A stretch of 42,231 nucleotides of DNA from Acidobacteriota bacterium (GCA_025463215.1 JAOBWF010000059.1:1-42231), one strand, 5' to 3'. Positions 1-7,520 are shown, numbered from the stretch's first letter. The notes: generated by a model not told the origin, from the letters alone. A program made the numbers and translations.

Positions 1-6
1 GCGGTT

Positions 7-711
7 CTACCCGTTCGGATTGAACCGGTAGCCGACCCACGGCTCGGTGACCAGGAAACGCGGGTTCGACGGATCCGGCTCGAGCTTCTTGCGCAGCTGT
101 CCCATGAACACGCGCAGGTACTCGGGCTGTTCCTGTGACGCCTCCCCCCATACCGCCTCGAGCAGCGTGCGGTGCGTGATGACGCGGTTGGGATGCCGCG
201 CCATGTAGACGAACAGCTCGAACTCCTTCGGCGTCAGCCGCACCTCGTTGCCGCGTGAGTGGACGCGCCGGCCTTCGAGGTCGATGCGGAACTCCCCCGC
301 TTCGAACGACGCCATCTCGACTTCGCCGCCGCTGCGCCGCAGCGCGGCGCGGACGCGCGCCAGCAGCTCGTCGATCCCGAACGGCTTGGTGACGTAGTCG
401 TCGGCGCCCGAGTCGAGCGCTTCCACTTTCGTCCGCTCCTCCCCCTTGACCGACAGCACGATGATCGGCACCGCGGACACCGCGCGGATCCGCTTGCACA
501 GCTCGATGCCATCCATGTGCGGCATGTAGAGGTCGGTGATCACGAGCTCCGGGCGGAACTCGGCGAAAGTGGCCAGCGCCGCCTGTCCCTCGGCCGCCGT
601 GCTCACCTGATAGCCCTGGCTGGTCAGCACCGTCCGCAGCACCCGCGTGATCTGCGGCTCATCGTCGACGACCAGCACCCGCGATTTTTCCGCTACTGCC
701 GTTGCCATCAT
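7..711 (-). CDS. kdpE: OmpR/KdpE-family response regulator
   Basis: A 234-residue DNA-binding response regulator. The receiver domain spans about residues 10-125: acidic pair in VLVVDDEP (D16, D17), phosphoacceptor D60 in ELVITDLYMP, and conserved lysine K109 in YVTKPFG. The C-terminal winged helix of the OmpR type runs from about 135 to 230 (RLTPKEFELFVYMARHP, then a VGYRF wing). The sequence resembles KdpE more than other OmpR members. It is the second gene of a pair: its ATG at 711-709 overlaps the TGA of the kinase upstream (ATGA), so translational coupling is likely. A second ATG follows at 708, so the start could be one codon later. An AGAGGA stretch upstream can serve as ribosome binding site. 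kdpFABC is not in the window; it could lie to the left. The regulated genes cannot be named from here. Confidence 0.9.
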   Translation of the reverse strand: MMATAVAEKSRVLVVDDEPQITRVLRTVLTSQGYQVSTAAEGQAALATFAEFRPELVITDLYMPHMDGIELCKRIRAVSAVPIIVLSVKGEERTKVEALDSGADDYVTKPFGIDELLARVRAALRRSGGEVEMASFEAGEFRIDLEGRRVHSRGNEVRLTPKEFELFVYMARHPNRVITHRTLLEAVWGEASQEQPEYLRVFMGQLRKKLEPDPSNPRFLVTEPWVGYRFNPNG

Positions 712-1937
712 GCCGTCCTCTGTTCTTCGGATTTCAGATTTCTGGTTTCAGACTTCAGATCGGATTTCAGATCGGATTTCGAATCAGGTTTCACATCAGC
801 GTTCAGACTGCGAACGTCCGCCTCGGCGCACGGCACGGTGATCGTGACGGCTGTGCCTTTGCCCGACGCGGGCGTCTCGATCCAAATCCGGCCGCCTTGC
901 GTTTCCACCAGCCGCCGCGCGATCGGGAGCCCCAGGCCGACGCCGCCGCGGTGCGGATCGTGCGACTCGCGGGCCGGGACGCGGAAGAACTTTTCGAAGA
1001 CGCGCTCGCGCATCGCGTCCGGGATCCCCGGTCCTTCGTCAGACACGGTGATGCGGACGTTCCGTTCGTCGTCGCGCACCGCACGCACCGCGATCGTCGT
1101 GCCGGGCGGCGCATACTTGCTCGCGTTGTCGAGCAGGATGTAGATCACTTCGGTGATGGATGCCGCGTCGACCGAGACGGCCGGGATCGCGTCCGCAATC
1201 GACACCGCGAGGCGATGGTCGCGCGTGACCGTTTCGGCGCGGTGCAGCCCGGACTGGACGACCGCCTCGACCTCGATCGCGCGGAGATGAATCGGCAGCA
1301 TCGGCGCCGTTTCGACCGGCGACGACAGCCCCTCGATGAAGCGGTTCAGGCGATCCGACTCCTCGTCGATCACCTGCAGCAGTTCGCGGCGCCCCTCGCT
1401 CGAGAGCTCGGAGACCGGACTCCACGCGCCGCTCCGGATCAGCGCCGTCACCGCGGCTTTGATCGACGTCAGCGGCGTCCGCAGGTTGTGGGTCAGCGCG
1501 TCGAGCAGCGCCGCTTTCAGCTGCTCGTTGCGCCGCGCCGCCTCCGCCTCGCTGGCTCGTTCGAAGGCCCCCTGCAGTTCCTGATACAGCCGCTCGATCT
1601 CCTGGCGCCCCGACTGCGCTTCCGCCGCGCGCCGCTCGGCGCGCGACGCGAGCTCTCCGGCAATCACGGCAGTGACGATGAAGGTGACGAAGGCGATCCA
1701 GTCCTCGGCGTCCTCGATCCCGAAGCCGGCGGGGGGCAGGAAGTAATACGAATACGCGCCGGCACCGGACGCGGCGGCCACGAGCGCCGGCCCGGTGCCC
1801 CACAACCGCGCGACAACGACGACGTCGAGGAGCAGCAGGGGCGCGGCGATGCCGGCATAGCTGACCGACAACAGGCGGAGGACGAGCACGATCGGGGCGA
1901 CTGTGACCGCCGCCGCGATGTACTTCAGCCAGCGCAT
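708..1937 (-). CDS. KdpD-like sensor histidine kinase lacking the N-terminal sensor half
   Basis: A membrane sensor kinase of 409 residues. The first ~100 residues carry hydrophobic segments of the DUF4118 type seen in the KdpD membrane domain, ending in the typical GELASRA stretch. A coiled-coil region follows (about 100-145), then the HisKA H-box (DALTHNLRTPLTSIKAA, phosphoacceptor His at about 150), an N-box (LLDNASKYAPPG) and G-boxes (DEGPGIP, GVGLGLPIARRLV) of the HATPase domain. Classical KdpD is about twice as long because of its cytoplasmic N-terminal KdpD and Usp domains; those are absent. The ATG at 1937 is preferred over the adjacent TTG at 1940. A CATAAT box lies six bases upstream, which suggests a leaderless message. 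The last ~25 residues are a Lys/Ser/Asp-rich tail encoded by a short sequence repeat (729-794) and are not part of the kinase fold. It presumably phosphorylates the adjacent regulator. Confidence 0.88.
   Translation of the reverse strand: MRWLKYIAAAVTVAPIVLVLRLLSVSYAGIAAPLLLLDVVVVARLWGTGPALVAAASGAGAYSYYFLPPAGFGIEDAEDWIAFVTFIVTAVIAGELASRAERRAAEAQSGRQEIERLYQELQGAFERASEAEAARRNEQLKAALLDALTHNLRTPLTSIKAAVTALIRSGAWSPVSELSSEGRRELLQVIDEESDRLNRFIEGLSSPVETAPMLPIHLRAIEVEAVVQSGLHRAETVTRDHRLAVSIADAIPAVSVDAASITEVIYILLDNASKYAPPGTTIAVRAVRDDERNVRITVSDEGPGIPDAMRERVFEKFFRVPARESHDPHRGGVGLGLPIARRLVETQGGRIWIETPASGKGTAVTITVPCAEADVRSLNADVKPDSKSDLKSDLKSETRNLKSEEQRTA
729..794 (-). repeat. TGAAATC-type junction repeat, copy A
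   Basis: Read on the minus strand this is a 66-bp run of degenerate ~12-bp units of the form GATCTGAAATCC. It ends with a CTGAAACC unit and an AATCTGAAATCC unit. It encodes the tail of the histidine kinase (VKPDSKSDLKSDLKS onward) and stops about 20 bp before the start of the response regulator. A second copy lies at 3493-3546, with the same unit order, the same orientation relative to its host gene and the same reading frame, but one unit shorter. Confidence 0.85.
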
Positions 1938-1943
1938 CAATCG

Positions 1944-1949
1944 ATTATG
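1944..1949 (-). promoter_or_regulatory. -10 box of the kinase/regulator operon
   Basis: On the minus strand CATAAT is followed by six bases and then the ATG at 1937. Transcription would begin at or within a base or two of the start codon, so the mRNA would be leaderless. I see no convincing -35 box. The rest of the 137-bp divergent interval (1938-2074) shows nothing else I can support. Confidence 0.45.
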
Positions 1950-2074
1950 CCCCGCCCCAACGTCACAAGCACGGCTACAGATTCCTTACGCGGCGAACAC
2001 CTGGTTCGCGGCGCTGTTCGCGTTCTCCCCGGTTTTTGTACGGGTCTGGCACGTGCTCTGCAGTCGGGCACCCC

Positions 2075-2833
2075 ATGTCCCGCCTGTTGTTCGCACCGAC
2101 CAGCGCAGCCATTCTGGCGGTCGCCTTCACGACCGCGTGCGGATCGTCTTCGTCGCCGGGCGGAGGCGTGACATCGCCGTCGGCCGGCGCACCACTGGCG
2201 CTGAAAATCGTCGGCGCCGTCAACAGCCGCATCGTCGTCGGCGACACCGCCCAGTTCACGGCGATGGCCACAATGGGCAACGGCGCCGCCGTCAATGTGA
2301 CAAACCAGGCCGCCTGGAGCACCTCGGATCCGGCCATCTTCGCGGTTGCCGCCGGCGGCAGGGTGACAGCGCTCAAGGAGGGATCGGCCGACATCCGCGC
2401 CGCGTATCAGGGCGTCAGCGACAAGGACTACACGACGGCGCAGCCGTTCCTGCTGTTCACCGCGTACGGCACCGTCACCGCGGCGCCGCCCGACTTCGGC
2501 GGACTCGCCGGCGCCCGGGTCGACATCACGCCGAGTCCGTCGCCGAACCTGTTCACCACGACGAACGCGAGCGGCGACTACAGCTTCCCGCCGCTCAAGG
2601 GCGGGGTCTACACCATCACGGTGTCGCGCGACGGTTTCCACCCGCAAACGAAGACGATCACGGCGACCCGCGACATCCGCACCGACTTTCCGCTGCAGCT
2701 CGTCCCGCCGACCGGTGCGACCGCCCGCTGCAAGGACAAGTCGTGGAGCTTCGCCACCGACAGGGCCACGGCGTGCGCGCGCAACAGCGGCGTCAGCTAC
2801 TGGGCCTGCCCGGGTTTGTTCTGCGGCAGCTGA
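2075..2833 (+). CDS. Putative lipoprotein: Big_2-like, CRD and Cys-rich C-terminal (DUF3761-like) domains
   Basis: A 252-residue exported protein. The start at 2075 (MSRLLF) gives a proper signal peptide ending in AVAFTTAC, with the Cys at about residue 22 as lipidation site; an in-frame ATG at 2036 would add 13 residues without signal character. The lipobox is imperfect (Thr at -3), so anchoring is likely but not certain. A Ser/Gly linker is followed by a bacterial Ig-like Big_2-type domain (VGDTAQFTAMAT to GSADIRAAYQG, about 45-115) and a carboxypeptidase-regulatory-like domain (GGLAGARVDITP to FPLQLVPP, about 145-215). The last ~35 residues hold four cysteines (RCKDKSWSF, TACARN, WACPGLFCGS) and resemble DUF3761. 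The precise role is unknown. It is a surface or periplasmic binding protein by architecture and stands alone as a transcription unit. Confidence 0.75.
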   Translation: MSRLLFAPTSAAILAVAFTTACGSSSSPGGGVTSPSAGAPLALKIVGAVNSRIVVGDTAQFTAMATMGNGAAVNVTNQAAWSTSDPAIFAVAAGGRVTALKEGSADIRAAYQGVSDKDYTTAQPFLLFTAYGTVTAAPPDFGGLAGARVDITPSPSPNLFTTTNASGDYSFPPLKGGVYTITVSRDGFHPQTKTITATRDIRTDFPLQLVPPTGATARCKDKSWSFATDRATACARNSGVSYWACPGLFCGS

Positions 2834-2884
2834 CCGTCGTGTCGGTGTCGTGCGTGAGCCCGGCCCCTGTCGTGCGCGTCGTGG

Positions 2885-2892
2885 TATAGAAT
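2885..2892 (+). promoter_or_regulatory. -10 box upstream of the tetR-type gene
   Basis: TATAGAAT ends six bases before the GTG at 2899, so the message would start at or next to the start codon. The first operator-like dyad begins at the last base of this box, so a bound repressor would block initiation. No clear -35 box is visible. Confidence 0.5.
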
Positions 2893-2926
2893 CGAACCGT
2901 GGTTCAACTTTCGAACCGCCGTTCAA
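2892..2926 (+). promoter_or_regulatory. Tandem operator-like dyads over the tetR start
   Basis: Two 16-bp near-palindromes, TCGAACCGTGGTTCAA (2892-2907) and TCGAACCGCCGTTCAA (2911-2926), are 19 bp apart start to start. Both have GAAC/GTTC arms around the same spacing; the first has perfect five-base arms GAACC/GGTTC. They cover the presumed transcription start and first codons of the TetR gene, the usual place for an autoregulatory TetR operator. Assignment to this regulator is inference. Confidence 0.6.
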
Positions 2927-3621
2927 TCCGCGCCGACGCCCGCCGCGTCGAGATCATGCGCGCCGCCGCGCGCGTCTTCCGCGCCCGCGGCTTCGCCGAC
3001 GCCGGCATGCGCGACATCGCGATCGCCGCCGACCTGTCCCCCGGCAACCTGTATCACTACTTCCGCGGCAAGAACGAGCTGCTCTTCTTCTGTCAGGACC
3101 GCTCGGTCGATCGCCTGCTCGACGCGCTCGCCGCGGCGCGCAACGACCGGCGGCCGCTGCCGTCGCGTCTGGGTGACATGGCGGCGGCGCATGTCCGTTG
3201 TCTGCTCGACGAGGTCGAGGGGTCCGCGGCGCACCTCGAGGTCGACGCCCTCCCCCCGAAGCTCCGCACCCGCATCGTCGCCAAGCGTGACCAGTACGAA
3301 CGCGGCGTTCGCGCGCTGGTCGCCGGCGGCGTCCGCGCCGGCACGCTGCGCGCCGCCGACCCGACCGTCGCCACTCGCGCCTTCCTCGGCGCCCTGAACT
3401 GGACCGCGCACTGGTTCCGTCCCGACGGCGCGCAGTCGCCGCAAGAGATCGCCGAGCTCGTGGCCGATTACGCCGTCGCCGGCCTGACTAATGTGAAATC
3501 CAATCTGAAATCCAATCTGAAATCTGAAACCGTCAATCTGAAATCCCATGATCAACATCGCGCTCACGGTAAACGGCGAGGGGACCGACGTCGCGTTCGC
3601 GCCGTACAAGACGCTCCTTGA
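2899..3621 (+). CDS. TetR-family transcriptional regulator with repeat-derived C-terminal tail
   Basis: The N-terminal helix-turn-helix covers about residues 13-60 (EIMRAAARVFRARGF, MRDIAIAADLSPGNLYHYF). The ligand domain runs to about 196 and ends with ALNWTAHWFRPDG and ELVADYAVAGL, a pattern common in TetR regulators of acyl-CoA and aromatic-CoA pathways. The GTG at 2899 is the first start after an in-frame TAG and the only one that retains the full DNA-binding domain. A typical family member would end near residue 196. Here the frame continues through a junction repeat (residues ~199-216) and then 74 bp into the next gene in a different frame, giving 240 residues. The tail is unlikely to be functional. 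Because the hydroxylase operon follows directly, it is the obvious candidate regulator of 3548-7520, and also of itself through the dyads at 2892-2926. Confidence 0.85.
   Translation: MVQLSNRRSIRADARRVEIMRAAARVFRARGFADAGMRDIAIAADLSPGNLYHYFRGKNELLFFCQDRSVDRLLDALAAARNDRRPLPSRLGDMAAAHVRCLLDEVEGSAAHLEVDALPPKLRTRIVAKRDQYERGVRALVAGGVRAGTLRAADPTVATRAFLGALNWTAHWFRPDGAQSPQEIAELVADYAVAGLTNVKSNLKSNLKSETVNLKSHDQHRAHGKRRGDRRRVRAVQDAP
3493..3546 (+). repeat. TGAAATC-type junction repeat, copy B
   Basis: A 54-bp array of AATCTGAAATCC-like units with the same final arrangement (CTGAAACC unit, then AATCTGAAATCC) as copy A at 729-794. In the TetR frame it encodes VKSNLKSNLKSETVNLKS, parallel to the kinase tail. 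It ends one base before the ATG of the next gene, so it occupies the position where that gene's ribosome binding site would be expected. Confidence 0.85.
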
Positions 3622-4036
3622 GCTCCTGCGCGAGGATCTCGGCCTGTGCGGCACGAAACACGGCTGCGAACTGGGCGAGTGCGGCGCCTGCGCCGTGCTG
3701 CTCGACGGGCAGCCGGTGCTCTCCTGCCTCGTGCTCGGCGTCGAGTGCGACGGCCGCGACGTCCTGACCGTCGAAGGGCTGGTCAGCGACGGCCGGCTCC
3801 ATCCGCTGCAGGAGGCCTTCGCCGATCTCGGCGCGGCGCAGTGCGGCTACTGCACGCCGGGCTTTCTCGTCACCGCGAAGGCGCTGCTCGACGAGTACGC
3901 CAACCCGACGCGCGATCAGATCAAGGAGGCGCTCGCCGGCTGCCTGTGCCGCTGCACCGGGTATCAGCAGATCTTCGAAGCGGTCGAAGCCGCCGTGGCG
4001 CGTAGCGGGGCTTCAGACGAGCGGGGGCCGCGATGA
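3548..4036 (+). CDS. hcrC: 4-hydroxybenzoyl-CoA reductase-type small (2x[2Fe-2S]) subunit
   Basis: A 162-residue iron-sulfur subunit of the xanthine-oxidase family, the usual length. The N-terminal plant-ferredoxin domain has ligands C40, C45, C48 and C60 (GCELGECGACAV, then VLSC). The second, helical domain has C99, C102 (QCGYCTPGF) and C134, C136 (CLCRCTGY). It passes electrons between the molybdenum and flavin sites. The stop overlaps the ATG of the large subunit (ATGA), so the genes are translationally coupled. The assignment to the HBCR type rests on the flavin subunit two genes on. The ATG at 3548 lacks a visible Shine-Dalgarno because a sequence repeat abuts it. Confidence 0.88.
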   Translation: MINIALTVNGEGTDVAFAPYKTLLELLREDLGLCGTKHGCELGECGACAVLLDGQPVLSCLVLGVECDGRDVLTVEGLVSDGRLHPLQEAFADLGAAQCGYCTPGFLVTAKALLDEYANPTRDQIKEALAGCLCRCTGYQQIFEAVEAAVARSGASDERGPR

Positions 4037-6480
4037 ACATCATCGGAAAGCCGCGCCGCCGCGTCGACGGCCGCGCCAAGGTCACCGGACAGACGCGCTT
4101 TGCGGACGATGTGATGCTGCCGCGGATGGTGCATTGCAAGCTGCTGCGCTCGAGCGTGCCCCATGCGCGCATTCTGCGCCTCGACGCGTCGCGCGCTCTG
4201 GCCCGGCCGGGCGTGCATCTCGTCCTCACCGGCAGGGATTTTCCGATCTCCTACGGCATCCTGCCGGTCAGCCAGGACGAGCATGCGCTCGCGGTCGATC
4301 GCGTCCGCTTCGTCGGCGACCCGATCGCCGCCGTCATCGCGCGCGACGAGCTCACCGCGTTCGAAGCGCTGGACCTGATCGACGTCGACTACGAGCCGCT
4401 GCGCACCTATGGTGATCCCGAGGACAGTCTGGCGTTTCCCGAGCCGCGCATCCACGAGTACGGCGACAGCGGCAATATTCACAAGGCCGTGTCACTGCGC
4501 TTCGGCGACGTCGACGCGGCATTCGCCAGGGCCGACCGCGTCTTCGAGGACACGTTTTTCTATCAGGGCAACACCCACCTGCCGATCGAACAGCATGCGG
4601 CCGTCGCGGCCAGGGACCCTGACGGCAAGCTGGTGCTCTGGTCGAGCACGCAGACGCCGCATTACGTCCATCGCGCGCTCGCCAGGGCGCTGGCGATACC
4701 GGCGGCGCACATCCGCGTCATCGCGACGCCGAACGGCGGCGGCTTCGGCGGCAAGAGCGATCCGTTCAACCACGAAATGGTCGTCGCCAAGGCCGCACTG
4801 ATCCTCGATCGGCCGGTCAAGATTTGCCTGACCCGCGAGGAGGTGTTCTATTGCCACCGCGGCCGGCATCCGGTGCTGATGCATTTCAAAACCGGGGTGA
4901 TGACCGACGGGACCATCACCGGCATGCACGTCAAGACGCTGCTCGACGGCGGCGCCTACGGGTCGTACGGCGTCGCCAGCACCTTCTACACCGGCGCGCT
5001 GCAGACCGTGACGTATCACATCCCCACGTACCACTTCGAAGGCTGCCGCGTCTTCACGAACAAGCCGCCGTGCGGCCCGAAACGCGGCCACGGCACGCCC
5101 CAGAGCCGCTTCGGTCAGGAGATTCAGCTCGACAAGATTGCGGAGTCGCTGGCGATAGATCCGGCCGAACTGCGCCTCCGCATCGTCGAGCAGCCGGACA
5201 CGCTGACGGCGAACTACCTGCGAGTCGGCACCATCGGCCTCGCCGAGTGCGTGCGCCGCGTCACGCAGGTGTCGGACTGGACGAACCGGCACGGCAAGCT
5301 GCCGTATGGCCGCGGCGTGGGCATCGCCTGCTCGTCGTATCTCTCCGGCGCCGGGCTGCCGATCTACTACAACGACATGCCGCACTCCGGCGTGCAGTTG
5401 AAGCTCGATCGCAGCGGCGGCGTGACGGCGTTCTGCGGTGCGACCGAGATCGGTCAAGGGTCGGACGACGTGCTGGTCGGGTGTGTCGCGGAGATTCTCG
5501 GCATCCAGCCGATCGACATCCGCGCGGTCACCGGCGACACCGATCTCACGCCGGTCGATCTCGGTTCGTACTCGAGCCGCGTCACATTGATGATGGGGAA
5601 CGCGGCGATCCAGGCGGCGGAGCGCGCGCGTGATCTGCTCGCGGCGGCGGTGTCGGCGAAACTCATGGTCCCCAAAGATCGGCTCGTGTTCGCCGACCGC
5701 CGCGTCTTCGACACCGAGGATCCCGACATCGGCGTCGCGTTCGCGGAAGCGGTCCAGCTCGCGGAGTCGATGTTCGGCACCATCGGATCCACCGGCTCCT
5801 ACACGCCGCCGCGCTCCGCCGCGCGCTTCAAAGGCGGCGGCGTCGGACCGTCACCCACCTACTCCTACTCCGCCGCGATCGTCGAAGTCGAGGTCGATCC
5901 TTCGTCGGGATGGATCCACGTGCCGCGCGTCTGGATTGCGCACGACATCGGCCGTTCGCTCAACCCGACGCTGGTCCGCGGCCAGGTCGAGGGCAGCGTC
6001 TACATGGCGATCGGCGAAGCGCTGATGGAGGAGCAGACGTTCCGCCGCCTGCCGCCGAAATTGTCGCACGCGCTGGTGCACAAGTTCCCGTCGATGCTCG
6101 AGTACAAGAGTCCGACGACCCTCGACATGCCGCAGGTGGTGACGGAGCTCGTGGAACACCCGGATCCGCGGGGGCCGTTCGGCGCCAAGGAAGTCGGCCA
6201 GGGTCCGCTGCTGCCGGTGATGCCCGCTGTCGCGAATGCGGTCTACGACGCCATCGGGGTGCGGATCGACGAGGTGCCGATTACGCCGGAGAAGATCGTC
6301 AAGGCGCTGGAGGCGAAGGCCGCCGGCAGAGCGCCGCGTTATGGTCCCGCACGCTTTCCGCAGGTTCCCTATCCGGAGCCGCTCGACGTTCCGCCGCCGT
6401 GGGACGGAGGGGACGGGAAAGCGTCGGCGACACTCACAACGGAGAACGCGGAACGTCGCCCGCGGACGGTGACGCGATGA
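4033..6480 (+). CDS. hcrA: 4-hydroxybenzoyl-CoA reductase-type molybdopterin (large) subunit
   Basis: An 815-residue catalytic subunit holding molybdopterin-cytosine dinucleotide. The N-terminal a/b-hammerhead domain begins with RRRVDGRAKVTGQTRFADD. Molybdopterin-binding stretches follow: GGGFGGKSD, GGAYGSYGVASTFYTGALQ, TNKPPCGPKRGHGTPQSRF and EIGQGSDD, and near the end GPFGAKEVGQGPL with the family's catalytic glutamate. GAYGSYG...YTGAL and PPCG..RGHGT resemble HcrA of Thauera as I remember it, but substrate specificity cannot be proven by eye. The closest alternatives are other aromatic- or N-heterocycle-oxidising members. It is slightly long because of ~55 C-terminal residues rich in Pro, Arg and Thr without family similarity. 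It overlaps both neighbours by four bases (ATGA), so the three subunits should be made together. Confidence 0.85.
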   Translation: MNIIGKPRRRVDGRAKVTGQTRFADDVMLPRMVHCKLLRSSVPHARILRLDASRALARPGVHLVLTGRDFPISYGILPVSQDEHALAVDRVRFVGDPIAAVIARDELTAFEALDLIDVDYEPLRTYGDPEDSLAFPEPRIHEYGDSGNIHKAVSLRFGDVDAAFARADRVFEDTFFYQGNTHLPIEQHAAVAARDPDGKLVLWSSTQTPHYVHRALARALAIPAAHIRVIATPNGGGFGGKSDPFNHEMVVAKAALILDRPVKICLTREEVFYCHRGRHPVLMHFKTGVMTDGTITGMHVKTLLDGGAYGSYGVASTFYTGALQTVTYHIPTYHFEGCRVFTNKPPCGPKRGHGTPQSRFGQEIQLDKIAESLAIDPAELRLRIVEQPDTLTANYLRVGTIGLAECVRRVTQVSDWTNRHGKLPYGRGVGIACSSYLSGAGLPIYYNDMPHSGVQLKLDRSGGVTAFCGATEIGQGSDDVLVGCVAEILGIQPIDIRAVTGDTDLTPVDLGSYSSRVTLMMGNAAIQAAERARDLLAAAVSAKLMVPKDRLVFADRRVFDTEDPDIGVAFAEAVQLAESMFGTIGSTGSYTPPRSAARFKGGGVGPSPTYSYSAAIVEVEVDPSSGWIHVPRVWIAHDIGRSLNPTLVRGQVEGSVYMAIGEALMEEQTFRRLPPKLSHALVHKFPSMLEYKSPTTLDMPQVVTELVEHPDPRGPFGAKEVGQGPLLPVMPAVANAVYDAIGVRIDEVPITPEKIVKALEAKAAGRAPRYGPARFPQVPYPEPLDVPPPWDGGDGKASATLTTENAERRPRTVTR

Positions 6481-7520
6481 TGCGTTTGCCGCACTTCACG
6501 TATCACTCTCCGGGGACGGTGCGCGAAGCGGCGGAGTTGCTGGCCGCGGCTGGCGGGGCGATGCTTGTCGCGGGCGGGACCGATCTGCTGCCGAACATGA
6601 AGCGTCGCCAGCAGGTGCCGGCGGCGCTGATCGGCCTGCGCCGGATCGCGGAGTTGCGCCACATCGGCGGCAGCGCAGAGCGTCCCGGGCTGACTGATGG
6701 CACATTGACGATCGGCGCCGGCGTGACGCTCACCGAGCTGATTCGGCACCGCCGGATTCGCGAATCGTACGGCGCCCTCTGGCAGGCCGCGTCGCAGGTG
6801 GCGACGCCGCATCTGCGCAACATGGGCACGCTCGGCGGCAATCTCTGTCTCGACACGCGCTGCAACTACTACGACCAGAACTACGAGTGGCGCAAGGCAA
6901 TCGACTTCTGCATGAAGAAGGACGGCACGATCTGCTGGGTCGCGACCGGCAGCCCGAAGTGCCTCGCGGTCTCCTCCACCGACACTGCGCCGGCGCTGCT
7001 CGCCCTCGGCGCCCAGGTGACGCTCGTCTCCGCCAGCGGCACGCGTCAACTCGCCGCATCGGACCTGTATCGGAACGACGGCATCCAGTACCTGACGCGG
7101 AGGCCCGACGAAATCCTCACCGAGGTCCGCCTCCCGGCGATGGATGGCTGGCGCAGCGTCTACTGGAAGCTGCGCCGCCGCGGCTCGTTCGACTTCCCCG
7201 TGCTCTCGGTCGCCGCCGCCGCCAAGTTCGGCAGCGATAACACGGTCGAAGCGGCGCGCATCATCTTGGGCGCCGTCGCCTCACGGCCGATCGACGCCGT
7301 CGCCGCCGCGACCGCGGTCATCGGTCAGCGCCTCACCGACGAGGTCATCGCGCATGCGGCCGAGGAAGCGGCCAGGCCCGCGAAGCCGATGGACAACACC
7401 GACTTCGATCTGACCTGGCGCAAGCGCGTCACGAAGGACGTCGTCGGCTATGCGCTGCGGGAACTGCGCGGCGATGATGTGCGGGAATGGCGCAGGACGC
7501 TGTCGAAGATGCTTCTGTAA
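6477..7520 (+). CDS. hcrB: 4-hydroxybenzoyl-CoA reductase-type FAD/[4Fe-4S] (medium) subunit
   Basis: A 347-residue FAD-binding subunit of the CO-dehydrogenase/xanthine-dehydrogenase family. FAD motifs are VAGGTDLLPNMK near residue 37 and ATPHLRNMGTLGGNLC. Directly after it lies the ~40-residue insertion diagnostic for HBCR. Four cysteines (in TRCNYY, DFCMKK, ICWVAT and PKCLAV) are spaced 16, 8 and 9 residues apart, the spacing I recall for the [4Fe-4S] ligands of Thauera HcrB. Ordinary xanthine dehydrogenases lack this loop. The cluster lets the enzyme run in the reductive direction, removing the phenolic hydroxyl from 4-hydroxybenzoyl-CoA with low-potential electrons. Two ATGs overlap at the start; 6477 is chosen because it gives the same ATGA overlap as the other junction. 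No ferredoxin, CoA ligase or benzoyl-CoA reductase gene is in the window. Confidence 0.88.
   Translation: MMRLPHFTYHSPGTVREAAELLAAAGGAMLVAGGTDLLPNMKRRQQVPAALIGLRRIAELRHIGGSAERPGLTDGTLTIGAGVTLTELIRHRRIRESYGALWQAASQVATPHLRNMGTLGGNLCLDTRCNYYDQNYEWRKAIDFCMKKDGTICWVATGSPKCLAVSSTDTAPALLALGAQVTLVSASGTRQLAASDLYRNDGIQYLTRRPDEILTEVRLPAMDGWRSVYWKLRRRGSFDFPVLSVAAAAKFGSDNTVEAARIILGAVASRPIDAVAAATAVIGQRLTDEVIAHAAEEAARPAKPMDNTDFDLTWRKRVTKDVVGYALRELRGDDVREWRRTLSKMLL

Noticed and set aside
2036..2074. An upstream ATG that would lengthen the lipoprotein by 13 residues.
   Set aside because: It would place Gly, Ser and Cys residues before the signal peptide. The start at 2075 gives a standard signal sequence.
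5910..6476. In-frame upstream extension of the flavin subunit inside the large-subunit gene.
   Set aside because: The extension reads a shadow frame of the large subunit. The HBCR medium subunit begins normally at the overlapping ATG at 6477.
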